A DNA stretch of 64,000 bases from Solenopsis invicta (Eukaryota > Arthropoda > Insecta > Hymenoptera > Formicidae): the NCBI RefSeq assembly GCF_016802725.1, contig NC_052667.1, positions 5,546,501-5,610,500 on the forward strand, given 5' to 3'. Numbering within the stretch: the first letter of the stretch is position 1; each line of letters opens with the position of its first letter. A program made the translations under genes and the position numbers. The notes below the pieces were generated by a model. The model ran no database searches and was not told where the DNA came from. It was given only the letters and a program-made list of their open reading frames with translations. Of this stretch, positions 48,521 through 59,046 are shown piece by piece.

Positions 48521-48779
48521 CACTGAAAGAACGATTTTTGTTGAAGTATCTAAATATTTAGATAGATACGGATCTGAAAAATAATTTTATTGGAAAAATA
48601 TTTTATCGTCAAATGAGTGACGGATGTTCGAGCATGACGAAAGCAATGCTGTAAAAAAATTTGACATTCTGGCAATTCTATTTGAGAATCCAACATGATT
48701 ATTTTGATAGCCTAATAAAATTATTTTCAGATCTGTATCAATCAAACTTTCAGATACTTTAGCAAAATCGTTCTTTCTG
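48521..48779 (+). mobile_element. palindromic MITE, family A copy 5 (best preserved)
   Basis: 259 bp. The left arm CACTGAAAGAACGATTTT, then TTGAAGTATCTAAA, GATACGGATCTGAAAAATAATTTTATT, is mirrored by the right arm, whose reverse complement reads GCAGAAAGAACGATTTT, TAAAGTATCTGAAA, GATACAGATCTGAAAATAATTTTATT. That is about 80 bp of terminal inverted repeat. The unpaired core is GAGCATGACGAAAGCAATGC then TGTAAAAAAATTTGACATTC. Flanking dinucleotides are CA/CA. Confidence 0.85.
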
Positions 48780-49940
48780 CAAAATAAATCGAATAAATTG
48801 TTACATGTAACAATAAAAATTTGAGATTAATTTTTGTAATCACAAGTTCGTATCGGTCACAATAAAAGAATACTAAAAAAAAAGTTTTGCTGACGTAGGT
48901 ACATTTTTAGGTCACAATAAAAAATTATTGCTATTTTTTTATATCTACTAAATAATGTTTGTCATATATGGAATTTATAGCAGCAGTATTTTAGCAATTC
49001 TTCTAGAACATTTAAGTTTAACAGTCGATTATATAGTCAAATTTTATGATAAGTATGATTGGCCTTAACATGAATAAACGCAGCAGAAAAATTTTCTTTC
49101 TGAATTTCACAAACAGATATAAATTCTATCTCTGTTATTTAGATCGATTAAGAACCAAACACATCACGATATTGGCTAATCATTTATCTACCTTAAAAAT
49201 TTGTTTTATTTATCTTAATTTTTTGCAGTAAAAAAATCGTGACTGTACAAGACCATTTTTTTTTTTTTTTTGTGAAAAGACACGATTACGTAATGCAACC
49301 AAATTTACATTGAATGAAGAAATCGTTCGCATTTCTTTATTTGAACAGCTGTATTGAGCATGCCACCTGAGTCTTTTTTAAAAACGTTTTGAACCGAAAA
49401 GAGTGTTCAATCTTCCTGGCGAAACGCGTACAAAACATGCTTGATGCCCCGGATCCGTAATACCCGTTGTGAGTCTTTTCAAGTTTTTCAAAGTTACGTG
49501 GTTTTACAACTGCTTCCGATATATCATGACAAACTTAAGGTTACATACGACGACCAGATTAACGAGGACAGCAAAGCGGTAGTGAACACGCGATGCACGA
49601 CCACGAATGTTTTATCTCGCGCACTAGGGGTGGACACGCTCGCGCTCTTTTTCCCCTTGAAACATATATCGCGCGGCAAAATACGTTCGGAAGCGTGTGT
49701 GGCAGCTTTTATCCATAGCGCAAAGTTCGAAATGCCGATACGTAACACCGCGGATACAACGCGCTGCTCTTTTGATAAGATACATCAAAAAGCTCTTTCT
49801 CTCCTTATTAAACATGCAAAATCTCTCTTCTTTCTTTTTGTTATACACGATCATATTAAAGTTTAAATTAAATTACGTCAGATAATAGTAATTGTAACAC
49901 GGTAGGTTTATAAAAAAAAAAATGGCATATTTATCAATCA
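48780..49940. other. non-coding stretch
   Basis: AT-rich, with a T15 run at about 49257-49271. A 141-codon plus-strand frame (49441-49866) has no recognisable domain and overlapping minus-strand frames. No gene called. Confidence 0.4.
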
Positions 49941-49980
49941 ATGAAAAAAAGGATTTGGCAATTATTACCTGGTAATAGAT
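49941..49980 (+). mobile_element. half copy of family H
   Basis: AATGAAAAAAAGGATTTGGC followed by AATTATTACC matches the left arm of the element at 39158-39276. The other arm is missing; a family A element starts immediately afterwards. Confidence 0.5.
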
Positions 49981-49982
49981 TA

Positions 49983-50181
49983 CGCGAAAAGAACAATTTT
50001 GTTATAATACAGATCTGAAAATAATTATGTTAAACTATTTAAAAAATTGTATGGAATGTTTGACTTGATTGCTCGAATTGTTTGCAGCAACATGCTTGGA
50101 CATAATTATCCAACACAAAATTATTTTCTCATACGGCTAAATTCTTATGGTAGATGCTGTTCAAATTTCTTTTTTTCAGTG
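49983..50181 (-). mobile_element. palindromic MITE, family A copy 6
   Basis: Left arm GAAAAGAACAATTTTGTTATAATACAGATC, then TGAAAATAATTATGTTAAACTAT. Right arm CAAAATTATTTTCTCATACGG ending TTTTTTTCAGTG. The core GTTTGACTTGATTGCT...GTTTGCAGCAACAT is shared with copy 8, defining a subfamily. Confidence 0.7.
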
Positions 50182-50856
50182 AATATCAATACTCTTGAAA
50201 GCACCAAAGAGTTACAAAATTCTAGTAAAATCACTTCCAATTTGCAAAAGAGGATTATTAAATCCTTTTGCTCTCCCGATTTGTAAAGTAATAAAATAAA
50301 AGAAAAAAAATTGCACATCCCTTAAACGCAATGTGTTTTTGTCGCAGCGAAAGAAATTCTTGACATTTCTTTTTCTATAGTTTCATTATGACGTTCAGAG
50401 AAGCAAAGCAACATTAAAATTATTTGTTGGACTAAAAATAGCAAGAAATGCGAGCGTAAAACTTTTTGCAAATCGCGAGACAAGTACTACGACGCTTTGA
50501 CGAATTGGCTCTCCCGCTAAGGTCGAATGTTTCTTAGACGCAGCTGCAAAATAAAATTCAGGAGGGCGGCAGTCGGCTGTAAAAAGAGCAACGCGAATTC
50601 CGGGCCGTCTACGTTCCGGAGCGACTCGGAAATAAGAAACGTAACAAATTTATCTCGAGCAACTTCAAGACGCGAATATCCCCGCTATCTGACCAAACGT
50701 TTTTCGTCGTGCAAAATTAATTGTACATCAGATTAAAAAATTAAATTAAAAACCGCACTCTCAAGAGATATTTTTCATAATCGGATTTTATAAATATAGA
50801 ATTTTGTATAGATAGAAATAAATTTCTCTTTTATCTATCAATAATTTATATATTTC
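50182..50856. other. non-coding stretch
   Basis: Mixed sequence. The 69-codon frame at 50527-50736 is unrecognised. Confidence 0.45.
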
Positions 50857-51310
50857 CACAGAGAAAAATCGATTTTGTTGAAATATCTAATAATTTCATT
50901 AAATATAAATTTGCAAATTATTTTATTAGATCATCAAAATAATTATGTAGACGCTGCAACTGGTTCCTAAATAGAATGTCAAACCTTTTAACAGTATTGC
51001 TTACCATCGTGAACGTTCTACATAATTATTTTGATCCAGCAAAATTAGTTTCAAATCTAGTTACAATTTAGAAAAAAAAACTGTAAAAAAATTAGCAGCA
51101 GGATGTAACGTAAACGGAAGCAAATTTCAAGGAGGTATTAATGTTAAATGTCCATTAATTGACATTTAACATAAATTATTTAACGTTATCAAAAATACAC
51201 TAAATCTCATGCACATGCCTTTCAATTATAAAATATTATTAATTATTTAATGTGTAACTTAAAATACAACGACACTTTTAATAGTGTATTTCAGCAAAAT
51301 CGTTCCATGT
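50857..51310 (-). mobile_element. family A copy 7, interrupted by a family B element
   Basis: The left arm CAGAGAAAAATCGATTTTGTTGAAATATCT and reversed core GAATGTCAAACCTTTTAACAG run to 51079. The terminal piece TATTTCAGCAAAATCGTTCC resumes at 51287, where the intact copy at 48.5 kb reads TACTTTAGCAAAATCGTTC. The gap is exactly filled by a family B copy. Confidence 0.75.
51080..51286 (-). mobile_element. family B copy 5, nested in family A copy 7
   Basis: 207 bp from ACTGTAAAAAAATT to ACTTTTAATAGTG, then TA. Same orientation as the copy at 12304-12505, sharing TAACGTAA, CATTAA, AAAATACACTAAAT, CATGCAC and TTAAAATAC blocks. It lies at the TA of the family A right arm. Confidence 0.75.
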
Positions 51311-54300
51311 ATATTTTTTGGTCCTTTACATGTAAAAATATTTGCTTCTCTGACATTCATACGTTAAAAAGTTATTTTTATACGCTGGTTTTCAGTTCTA
51401 CAATTTTCATTCTTAAATTATACTCAGATATTTGACTACTGTCAAACGCCTCGTGCATGATTCGTTTAAATATTAATACATCTTATATATAATCCGCGAA
51501 AATTATTGGAAATTAATAAATTATTAATTGACATTCGGATACTTTTATACCGCCCCTTTCCGTCATATTTCTCCAGATATATATTTCTCGATTTTGCATC
51601 GAAATTTGAACGAGATACATGAAAACTTTTTACATAAATTCTGTGTATACGCCAATATCTTAATCTTTTTCATATCCTCTCATATGCTTCTGCGTCCCGT
51701 CATTCAAAAATTCATGACAGTGTATTTCTCTTACGGTAAGTATACACGTGCCATCCGGTAGTCGGATCAGTGAGAGATCTTAACAGGCGCATAAACATGG
51801 CAGTGTTTAAAAGCGCGCTGGATCTGCTCGTGTAAACGACGAAAAGACGAAGTTCAAGAATCTACATCAAAGGTAGTAGCACTCCTTCTTTCAAGTCTCA
51901 AAAATGGATCAAAGGACATTCACGTAAAGACTAAGTTCACGGAAGTGTCTGTGATGGATCGCAAATTCCGCGATAAGCACGTAATTAGCTTAATGTTAAT
52001 TAACCGTGCGGTCTTTAATATCCAAGTAATGGTACGCTTCTCAGACATTCTTTTCAATAGACGTGAATGATCCGTTTTCAACACAAATAACAAGTGTTTG
52101 ATTCAATTGAAGGATGAAACAAGAAAGTAATCTAATTTAATCTAATTTATTATAGAGGAGAATTGCCAAATGCGTTTATTATATATCACTAACTTGGATG
52201 TAAAATAAATTTCGAAATTGTAGCTTGATTAAGGAGAATTAATTAATACTTGTTAATAATTTTAAAAAAGCGATAAAATCAAATATTGAATAATTAATAA
52301 ATCTTAAAGATAAAATTGATTTAAATTTATAATTGAAATATTTCTTATAATTGAAATATTTTTATTCGTGTCAATTATTAGTTTTACTACTATCACTTTC
52401 ACATTAGTGTCATTTATATTGTAGTAAAATTTGTGATGGTGCGAGTTATAAAACTTGAAAGAATGCACAAAAAAATATTGATTTAATTTTTATAATAATT
52501 GTAGAATAAATGTAAAATATTCTACAATAAATCATCTTTTATAAAAATATAACAGTTCAAAATAAAATTGCATAAATACTTTAGTTATTATCAACTACAT
52601 AAATAGACGAAGAATTTATATTAGAACCTAATATTCTAAAATGCTGATAGCGCATACGCAAGATAAAACTAATTGAATTTTTATCTGCACGACCTATTTC
52701 TTATTTACTTCTTTTTATCATTAAATATTATATGTATTAAGCAAAAATGTAAAATATTGAAAGGGTACGCTTGAAGAAACCGGTATATGCAATCAGCAAC
52801 TCTACACTGTTTGTATATCCGGGTAAGTTTAAATAAAGGACTTTTTAAAATGAATTCGGAATTAACTCAAGAAATATATTTCCAACCTAATTTTTAATTA
52901 ATGACGATCTAACACTGAAGACTGAAAAATCTCATTTTCACGGGTATATAAAACTTCATTTTTCATTTAATTTCAAGCGGATTTTACTTTGACGGAAGTT
53001 TCATTCCGGGCTGAACTGCTAAGATATTCAACGTCAGAGATTGAAATGTAGAAAGATTGAAACTTTTTAATATAATAAGAACGGAGAGAGCGGTACAACG
53101 TTAAATTAATATTCTCTCTACTGTCAATATTAGTCTATTAATGATGTATGTCGTAATTATAAAGTCAAATATTGCACGCTCTGCCGCACACGCGTTGCAT
53201 AACCCGACGACACACGTTACTGAACAAGAGGTAGGAAATTTCGCGTTGCGAGATGATGTTAACTGGAGATCGTCGCGTAATTCGCCGCGGGTAAGCGTAT
53301 TCGATTCTTTCGCGGCTCTTCGATAAGAACAATTATTTTCAGGCGGATGACGCGGTCGCGCACGTGTGGATCCTGCGGGAACGCGAAAACATCCCCCTTC
53401 GCCGGCGGACAGAGGATCGGATTACAGGGCTGTATCCTCTGGCACGAATTCAATTTTCCAGCTAAATATACGCGGCGCGTATATTTGGCGAATCGGTCGG
53501 TTGTTTCAATCGTGAGCTTCACCACGCCTCGGCAACGCCATGGAGAGTCCCCCGAGCTAAAATCAATGGCGCGCGCCCGGGGGAGAGGACAAACGCGCGG
53601 GGTCTAGCCGAAAATAGGCGATAATCTCGATTGTTCTCGAGTGTGATTGTTCTCTCCGTCTTAAACTGAGAAAAATGCTTGATATTTCTTTTTATTTTAT
53701 CTGTCATCAAAAAAATTTGTACGAAAAATTATGTCAACTTCTTATATAACAGCATAGTAACATAATTAAAGTTAGGAGATCCATTTTTACAGTTATTTCT
53801 GCTACAGTTAGTAATGGTAACCTTGTGTTTATAGTTCGACCAACTTTGAGAAAATTTTACTGTAAATCATAATAATTTCAAATATTAATGTAGTAAGATA
53901 GCAAGATGTGGATAAAAATAAAATGGACATTTCTGTGTAATGAATGCAATTACAATTTTTTTTTAACATGAGTTCACTATTTACATTGCAATAGTAACTA
54001 ACAGATATAATTTGCGTGACAAGAACAACTATAAATAGCACCAAAAAGGACTGTGAACTACAGTTAAATAATGGTAATTGCAATCATTCTTTTCTTTCAG
54101 TGTGTATGCATGTATTGAGAGACCACAGTCGATCGAAACGTGCGACGTGACGCACGCATGCATTTATTTTAAAAAAATCAAATCGTGGAAAATTAAACGA
54201 AAAAAATAGACAATTTTAAATCTCAAGTTGAATCTATTTATAATGAGGAATTTCTCGATAAGGAAAATTAATATTTAATAATCACGAAATTATCAAAGAT

Positions 54301-55153
54301 AAAACTACGTATATTTACTTTATACATTTATTTTGTAAAATATAAAAAGTATCAGATATCAATAATATTTGAACACACGATATTGTGCATTTTACAGTGT
54401 TCTCGCGATTTATAGATTGAAAAATTGCTCGACGCATTTGGAAGTCACAATTTTAGTATCGCGGGAGGGAAATTTCAATTCGCTACGATCGTAATGCGAT
54501 AAACGCGTTTCAAAAGCATTCCGGGTGCGGTGGATTACTTTCGTTGAGTCATCGTGAACTATTTCCAGTTAATTGAGCAATGGAACTTTCCATTACGCTT
54601 CCACTGATATTTCGTATAAAGATAAATACAGGCAGAATTACCCCTAACCCTTACGCCAATGAATGCTATTTACATGGATCTATTTATCAAAAATCTATAC
54701 GATGAATCTAACGATAACCTTAATGGCATCATTATGGCATCATTAATGCAGAATTATTAAAAGGGGAAAGTGGAACGTTGCAAGTTTATGAATAAAAGGC
54801 TGCAAATAACATAATTCCTTAAATTTGTCAATTTTCCAATTTATCGCTTTTAAAAACCATAATTGTCGCACAAAATATATAATAAGATTGGTTCCACGAT
54901 CAAAAAGTGATGGTGCATTTCTTGCAACATTCAGAAAGCATTCTACAGGAGATTTATACAATGTTTCGTACAAATTTTTCTGATAGAAGATAAAATAAAA
55001 AAATAAATAAATGTAAGAACTGTGCCTGTGCACAGAAAAATACAAATTTTATTGCTAAGAAAAATATTTACTCAATTTACTTCCTTTTTTTCTCGTAAAT
55101 AACTATTTTTAACAAAGAATATTTTTTGAAAAGTATTGTCTTAAAATATATAT
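51311..55153. other. non-coding stretch, largely AT-rich
   Basis: AT-rich except a CpG-rich patch at 53180-53640 with a palindrome TATACGCGGCGCGTATA (53467-53483) and an 86-codon unrecognised frame. The direct repeat TTATAATTGAAATATTT occurs twice near 52327-52362. 53800-54103 contains CTACAGTTA-AATGGTAA twice and a possible CAGTG end (54098-54102) after TTTTCTTT. No gene supported. Confidence 0.45.
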
Positions 55154-55373
55154 GGAAAGAACAATTGCTGAAGTACAAATCTAAAAATAATTATGTCAAA
55201 CTATCAAATAAAATTGTATCAGATGTTTGACTTGGTTGCTAAGATGTCAAAACTATTTACAGCAACATTATCATACTTGGACGTCCTATTTAATTATTTT
55301 GATGGCCCAACATAAAATTATTTTCTTATCTGTATATAACTAAATTTTTGGCTGCAATAAAATTCTTCCAGTG
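55154..55373 (-). mobile_element. palindromic MITE, family A copy 8
   Basis: Left arm GAAAGAACAATTGCTGAAGTAC, then AAATCTAAAAATAATTATGTC. Right arm AAAATTATTTTCTTATCTGTA ending ATTCTTCCAGTG, then TA. Core GTTTGACTTGGTTGCT and TTTACAGCAACAT as in copy 6. Confidence 0.75.
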
Positions 55374-55410
55374 TACTTATCAGAAATTTTAGAAAAATTC
55401 ATCACCGTGT

Positions 55411-55583
55411 ACTGCAAAAAAAAAATTGATGCAAAAGTAAATTGATTTTAACTTAATATTCTTGATGGAAATAATAACAAATTACTTTGTTTCAGAATAT
55501 ATTTTGAATAAATGCTTACAATAAACTTATGAAATATTTGAAATGAGCAATATTTATTTAATTCAAATATATATTTTTCTGTG
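55411..55583. mobile_element. palindromic MITE, family F copy 2
   Basis: 173 bp, the same length as the copy at 12802-12974. The left arm ACTGCAAAAAAAAAATTGATGC with AAGTAAATTGATTTTAAC resembles that copy. The right end, reverse complemented, reads CACAGAAAAATATATATTTG. Arms pair only loosely. Confidence 0.5.
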
Positions 55584-58500
55584 CGTACACAGTTTATTTT
55601 AAGTAAATATTTAAATAAATGATAAGTGTATTTTAAGATTACTGTTAAGAAAATATTCTTTGCAAAGATAATTGTTATTTAAACAGAAATTAAAAATTGA
55701 ATAACCGCTTTTTTTAGCAGGAGACTGACATTCTTTTTGTGCATAAGTGTAAAAGTTTACAATAAACTAACTAAAATATGCCCAAACATATTCTAATTGA
55801 CCTAACAATTATATAGATATATCTGTATGTTCATATTTTTAAATAAAGACATTAATTTAACAATTATATATAAAAATATTCATTTTATAATTATAAAATA
55901 TATGTAATTACTGGGCCACTCAAAATTGCTCAATTGGAACACATTTTAGTTGTTCCAGTTTGCAGTGTGTGAGCTTGGCCCTATGGATTCTCTAGACTAG
56001 AGCCAAAATCTGCAGATCATCCCTGTGGGGAGAGAATCTCGACAAACAAAAAAACTTATTTAAAAAATAACAACATACGGCACAGCTTCAAGAGACCGTA
56101 CTTCCATCTTTACGGTGTTACTCTTCGGGATCAGCCTGACATCTCTCTCACGAATATCGCGCGAATTCTAGTCGATAAGGCGGCCACGCGCCGGCCGTTT
56201 ATCATCATCCCTCGGGATGCAACGGCCACTCGTTGCACCGTGTAAATTCACCCCATGTTTGCTAACGCTCGCGCAGCTTGCACGCGGCTGAGCATTCTCA
56301 AATAACCAATCGCATTGTTTCGCAAATTCCGATTTCCAGCGCGGCCAGCGGGGCTAAATAACCGCTGGTCGTTCGACGATGAACAAACGAGCGTCGGCGG
56401 ATCAAAGTACACGAGCCATACCGATTGTTGTTACTCGCAACGTTAATTTATTAATTAATTGCGCTTTAGTTCCGCATCGAGAAAGCAAACGGCCACCGGC
56501 GAGCGCGACGAAAGGCCGTGGTTGTTACTGCTGCTGTGCTGCGCGAGCGAGGAAGCCGAGGAAACACGCAGGGAGCTGTGTTATCGATACACGCGGAACT
56601 ATCGACAACGTTACGACCACTCGAGCTGCGTCGCGTCGTGCTTTCGGAATGCACGGCGGATGGCGCGGAGCGTCCCAAGACGAGGTGGCTGGCTTGCCAC
56701 CCGTGACCCGAATCGGCCATTCGAAAATTTCGCGACTTCGTTAATTTTCATTAATTTTGAAGCCGACCCGCGACGACTATACAGCCGCAATGCGTAGATT
56801 GATAGCAGCAAAACTGAGGGAAATCTCATTCGCTTCTCGTATCTCTAAGAACCCGATAAATGCATCTAAATGAAACGATGCCTTTCTCCGCGTCATTTGT
56901 TATTCAGAGCTGCTCTCACCAACCGCGATTAAATTTAAGAATGATCAATTGCAAAACTTAAAATTGCAGTTATTTCGTTCCGCTGTCCGTTTTTCTGCGA
57001 ATTATAATTTATTTATGCAAAATGTAATATCGTAAATTAATAAATAAATTTTCTTATTAAAACCATGAAAAAAAAATTAGGTTAGGGGTGATCAGTTTCA
57101 AATTCTGCAATTAACAATGCATAAATGTGATTGACCGGCTAAATTAATCGGAGTCGGTGAAATCGGCCCATTAGCTCGATAACGATCAGATTAATCAGAG
57201 TGGCGAAACGGCAAATTCGATGCGCGATCTGAGCGAGTCAAGTTCAAGGCGTAGCGCAAGAAGTTGGGACGCATCGTAGAGATTAAACGAAATGCATTTC
57301 ACGCGTAGCTCGATTCTCGGAGCCATTTTCGGAGCTTAGGGGCGAGGGATACGGCGCGATCGCTACAGTTGAAGCTATCTCGCGACAAACGCGGTGGCAC
57401 GTATATACGTACGTTTGCCCGACATTTATTTCTCTGCGACGCAGGCTCGCACGCGATTTTGCGCCTTTCGCGAACGTGCGCGCAAGGTTCATTTTCGCGC
57501 GAGCGCCGCGAGCGTCGCGCACGGCAGCGTCGACGCGAAAAAAGGCGAGCCGTGAGGATGCGATTTTGAGAGACAATTTCTGCGGCACCTACCCAAATCT
57601 CGCAGCACAATTGCTCCCATTCGTGATTCAGCTCATAATTGATCCGGATGTTACGCAGGCGAGCGATTCTGAACGAGTCGTCCAACGATTTTCGGTCCAG
57701 CAGACCGTGACCGCGTCGTGTTCTCCGCATGATCGCGAACGATTGGGAAAACCGACGCGCGATTTGAAAACGACTTTTCGCGCGAGCCCGAAACGCGGCT
57801 GGTGGCGCCACCTGTCGGCCGCGCGGCGAACCTCCTCGCGTCGCGGTCAACATTGCAGAAATCTACTCGCTGGTGGGGAAGGTAAATTGTTTCAGGGAAG
57901 GTTTTTAATTCCTTTTAGTTGTAGAAATAATATCAATACGTTATATAAATACATTTTATACCGTGGAAAGTTTCTCACGTAATTTTCAAAAAGCGATAAA
58001 ATAATGAATACATTTTTGCACAAGTAGAAAAGAGAAAGAAGAATTTTTCACCGTTTAGTTAGCAGCAAGTAATGAACAATTAAATTTATATTTTTAAAAT
58101 TATGATTAAAATTAATAATGGCGTGGATAATTTAAAATAATATATTTTAGTACGTTAACTAAAAATTTTTCATATTTAAGTATTTTTAAATTGAAATCAT
58201 TTAACATATTCATTTAAATTTATAATTTATATTGAAATTCTCTAGTTATAGAAATGCGAACGAAAAACTGCAGCTTCTATAAGCTCTGGAATAAAATATT
58301 CTATATAGTTTACAGTAAAACATGGATTATTGATTTTCGCATCAAGCGTTTTATGCCCACTATTAAGATATTTTCTTCTTCGCGTTGAAATTATTCGATT
58401 AATTTATAAAAAAAAAGCAGACACCATCGGCTTGCATAAACAAAGGGGGGGAATCCTAAATAATTCCAAATGGACCTTATATTTTAAATGCAACGTAACG

Positions 58501-58888
58501 TAATATATACCTTAATTACATTTCCGATAACTCTATTAATATCGTTACCGAGCTCTCTAATTACATTCTTAATTACGCTTCACCAATACACGCATTGTGT
58601 ATTTTCGGTATAGCGAATAATGTGCAAAATATTCATTTCATTTATCGATTTTGCATTCGAATTATCGTCAGTATTATAACGACTTTATGAATACGTCATA
58701 ACTCGTAATATTTATAACGGGAGAGCTTCATTCAATAATTGACAATGGGAAGGATCGATCACAGATTATGTTATTTCGAATTTTATGTGACAGCAATAGG
58801 AATCATTCTCTTTATCAGTATAATAGATTATATATTAATTTAAATTTTATATTTTAGCACAAATTAAGGGATTCTAATTATAAGTGCA
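55584..58888. other. non-coding stretch with two CpG-rich islands
   Basis: 55584-55900 is AT-rich. 56100-56800 and 57220-57870 are CpG-rich with overlapping frames of up to 121 (plus), 168 (plus) and 184 (minus) codons, none recognised. 57870-58888 is AT-rich. The minus strand reads TGG|GTAGGT at about 57592, a possible 5' splice site; unsupported otherwise. Confidence 0.4.
57801..57814. promoter_or_regulatory. palindromic CTCF-like motif
   Basis: GGTGGCGCCACC is a perfect 12-bp palindrome. With its flank the minus strand reads CAGGTGGCGCCACC, which contains AGGTGGCGC, the core of the insect CTCF consensus (established for Drosophila). A single motif match is weak evidence of binding. Confidence 0.35.
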
Positions 58889-59046
58889 CACTGAGAAAAA
58901 GTTGTTAGATTGAATACATTTATCGACTTGATTAAAATTTCTTCGGTTCAAGTGTCTAACTTAAATTGAAGAAATAAGTACTTAAATTGAAGAAATTTTA
59001 ACCAAGTTGAAAAATTTAATCAAATTAATAATTTTTTATCTCAATG
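58889..59046. mobile_element. 158-bp palindromic MITE
   Basis: The left arm CACTGAGAAAAAGTTGTTAG...ACTTGATTAAAATTTCTTC is mirrored by the reverse complement of the right arm, CATTGAGATAAAAAATTATT...ACTTGGTTAAAATTTCTTC. Arms are about 65-70 bp with a TTAAATTGAAGAAATAAG centre. Flanked by CA on both sides. Confidence 0.75.

Noticed and set aside
53347..53607. Possible exon after a TTTTCAGGCGGATG acceptor-like site
   Set aside because: The frame has no recognisable domain, and no matching donor with a conserved coding segment could be identified.
57078..57088. Telomere-like TTAGG units
   Set aside because: Only two units (TTAGGTTAGG), well within chance.
57299..57982. Overlapping 184-codon minus and 168-codon plus open frames
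   Set aside because: Both are open over the same CpG-rich DNA, which points to low stop-codon density. Neither shows a known domain, although a minus-strand splice-donor match exists.
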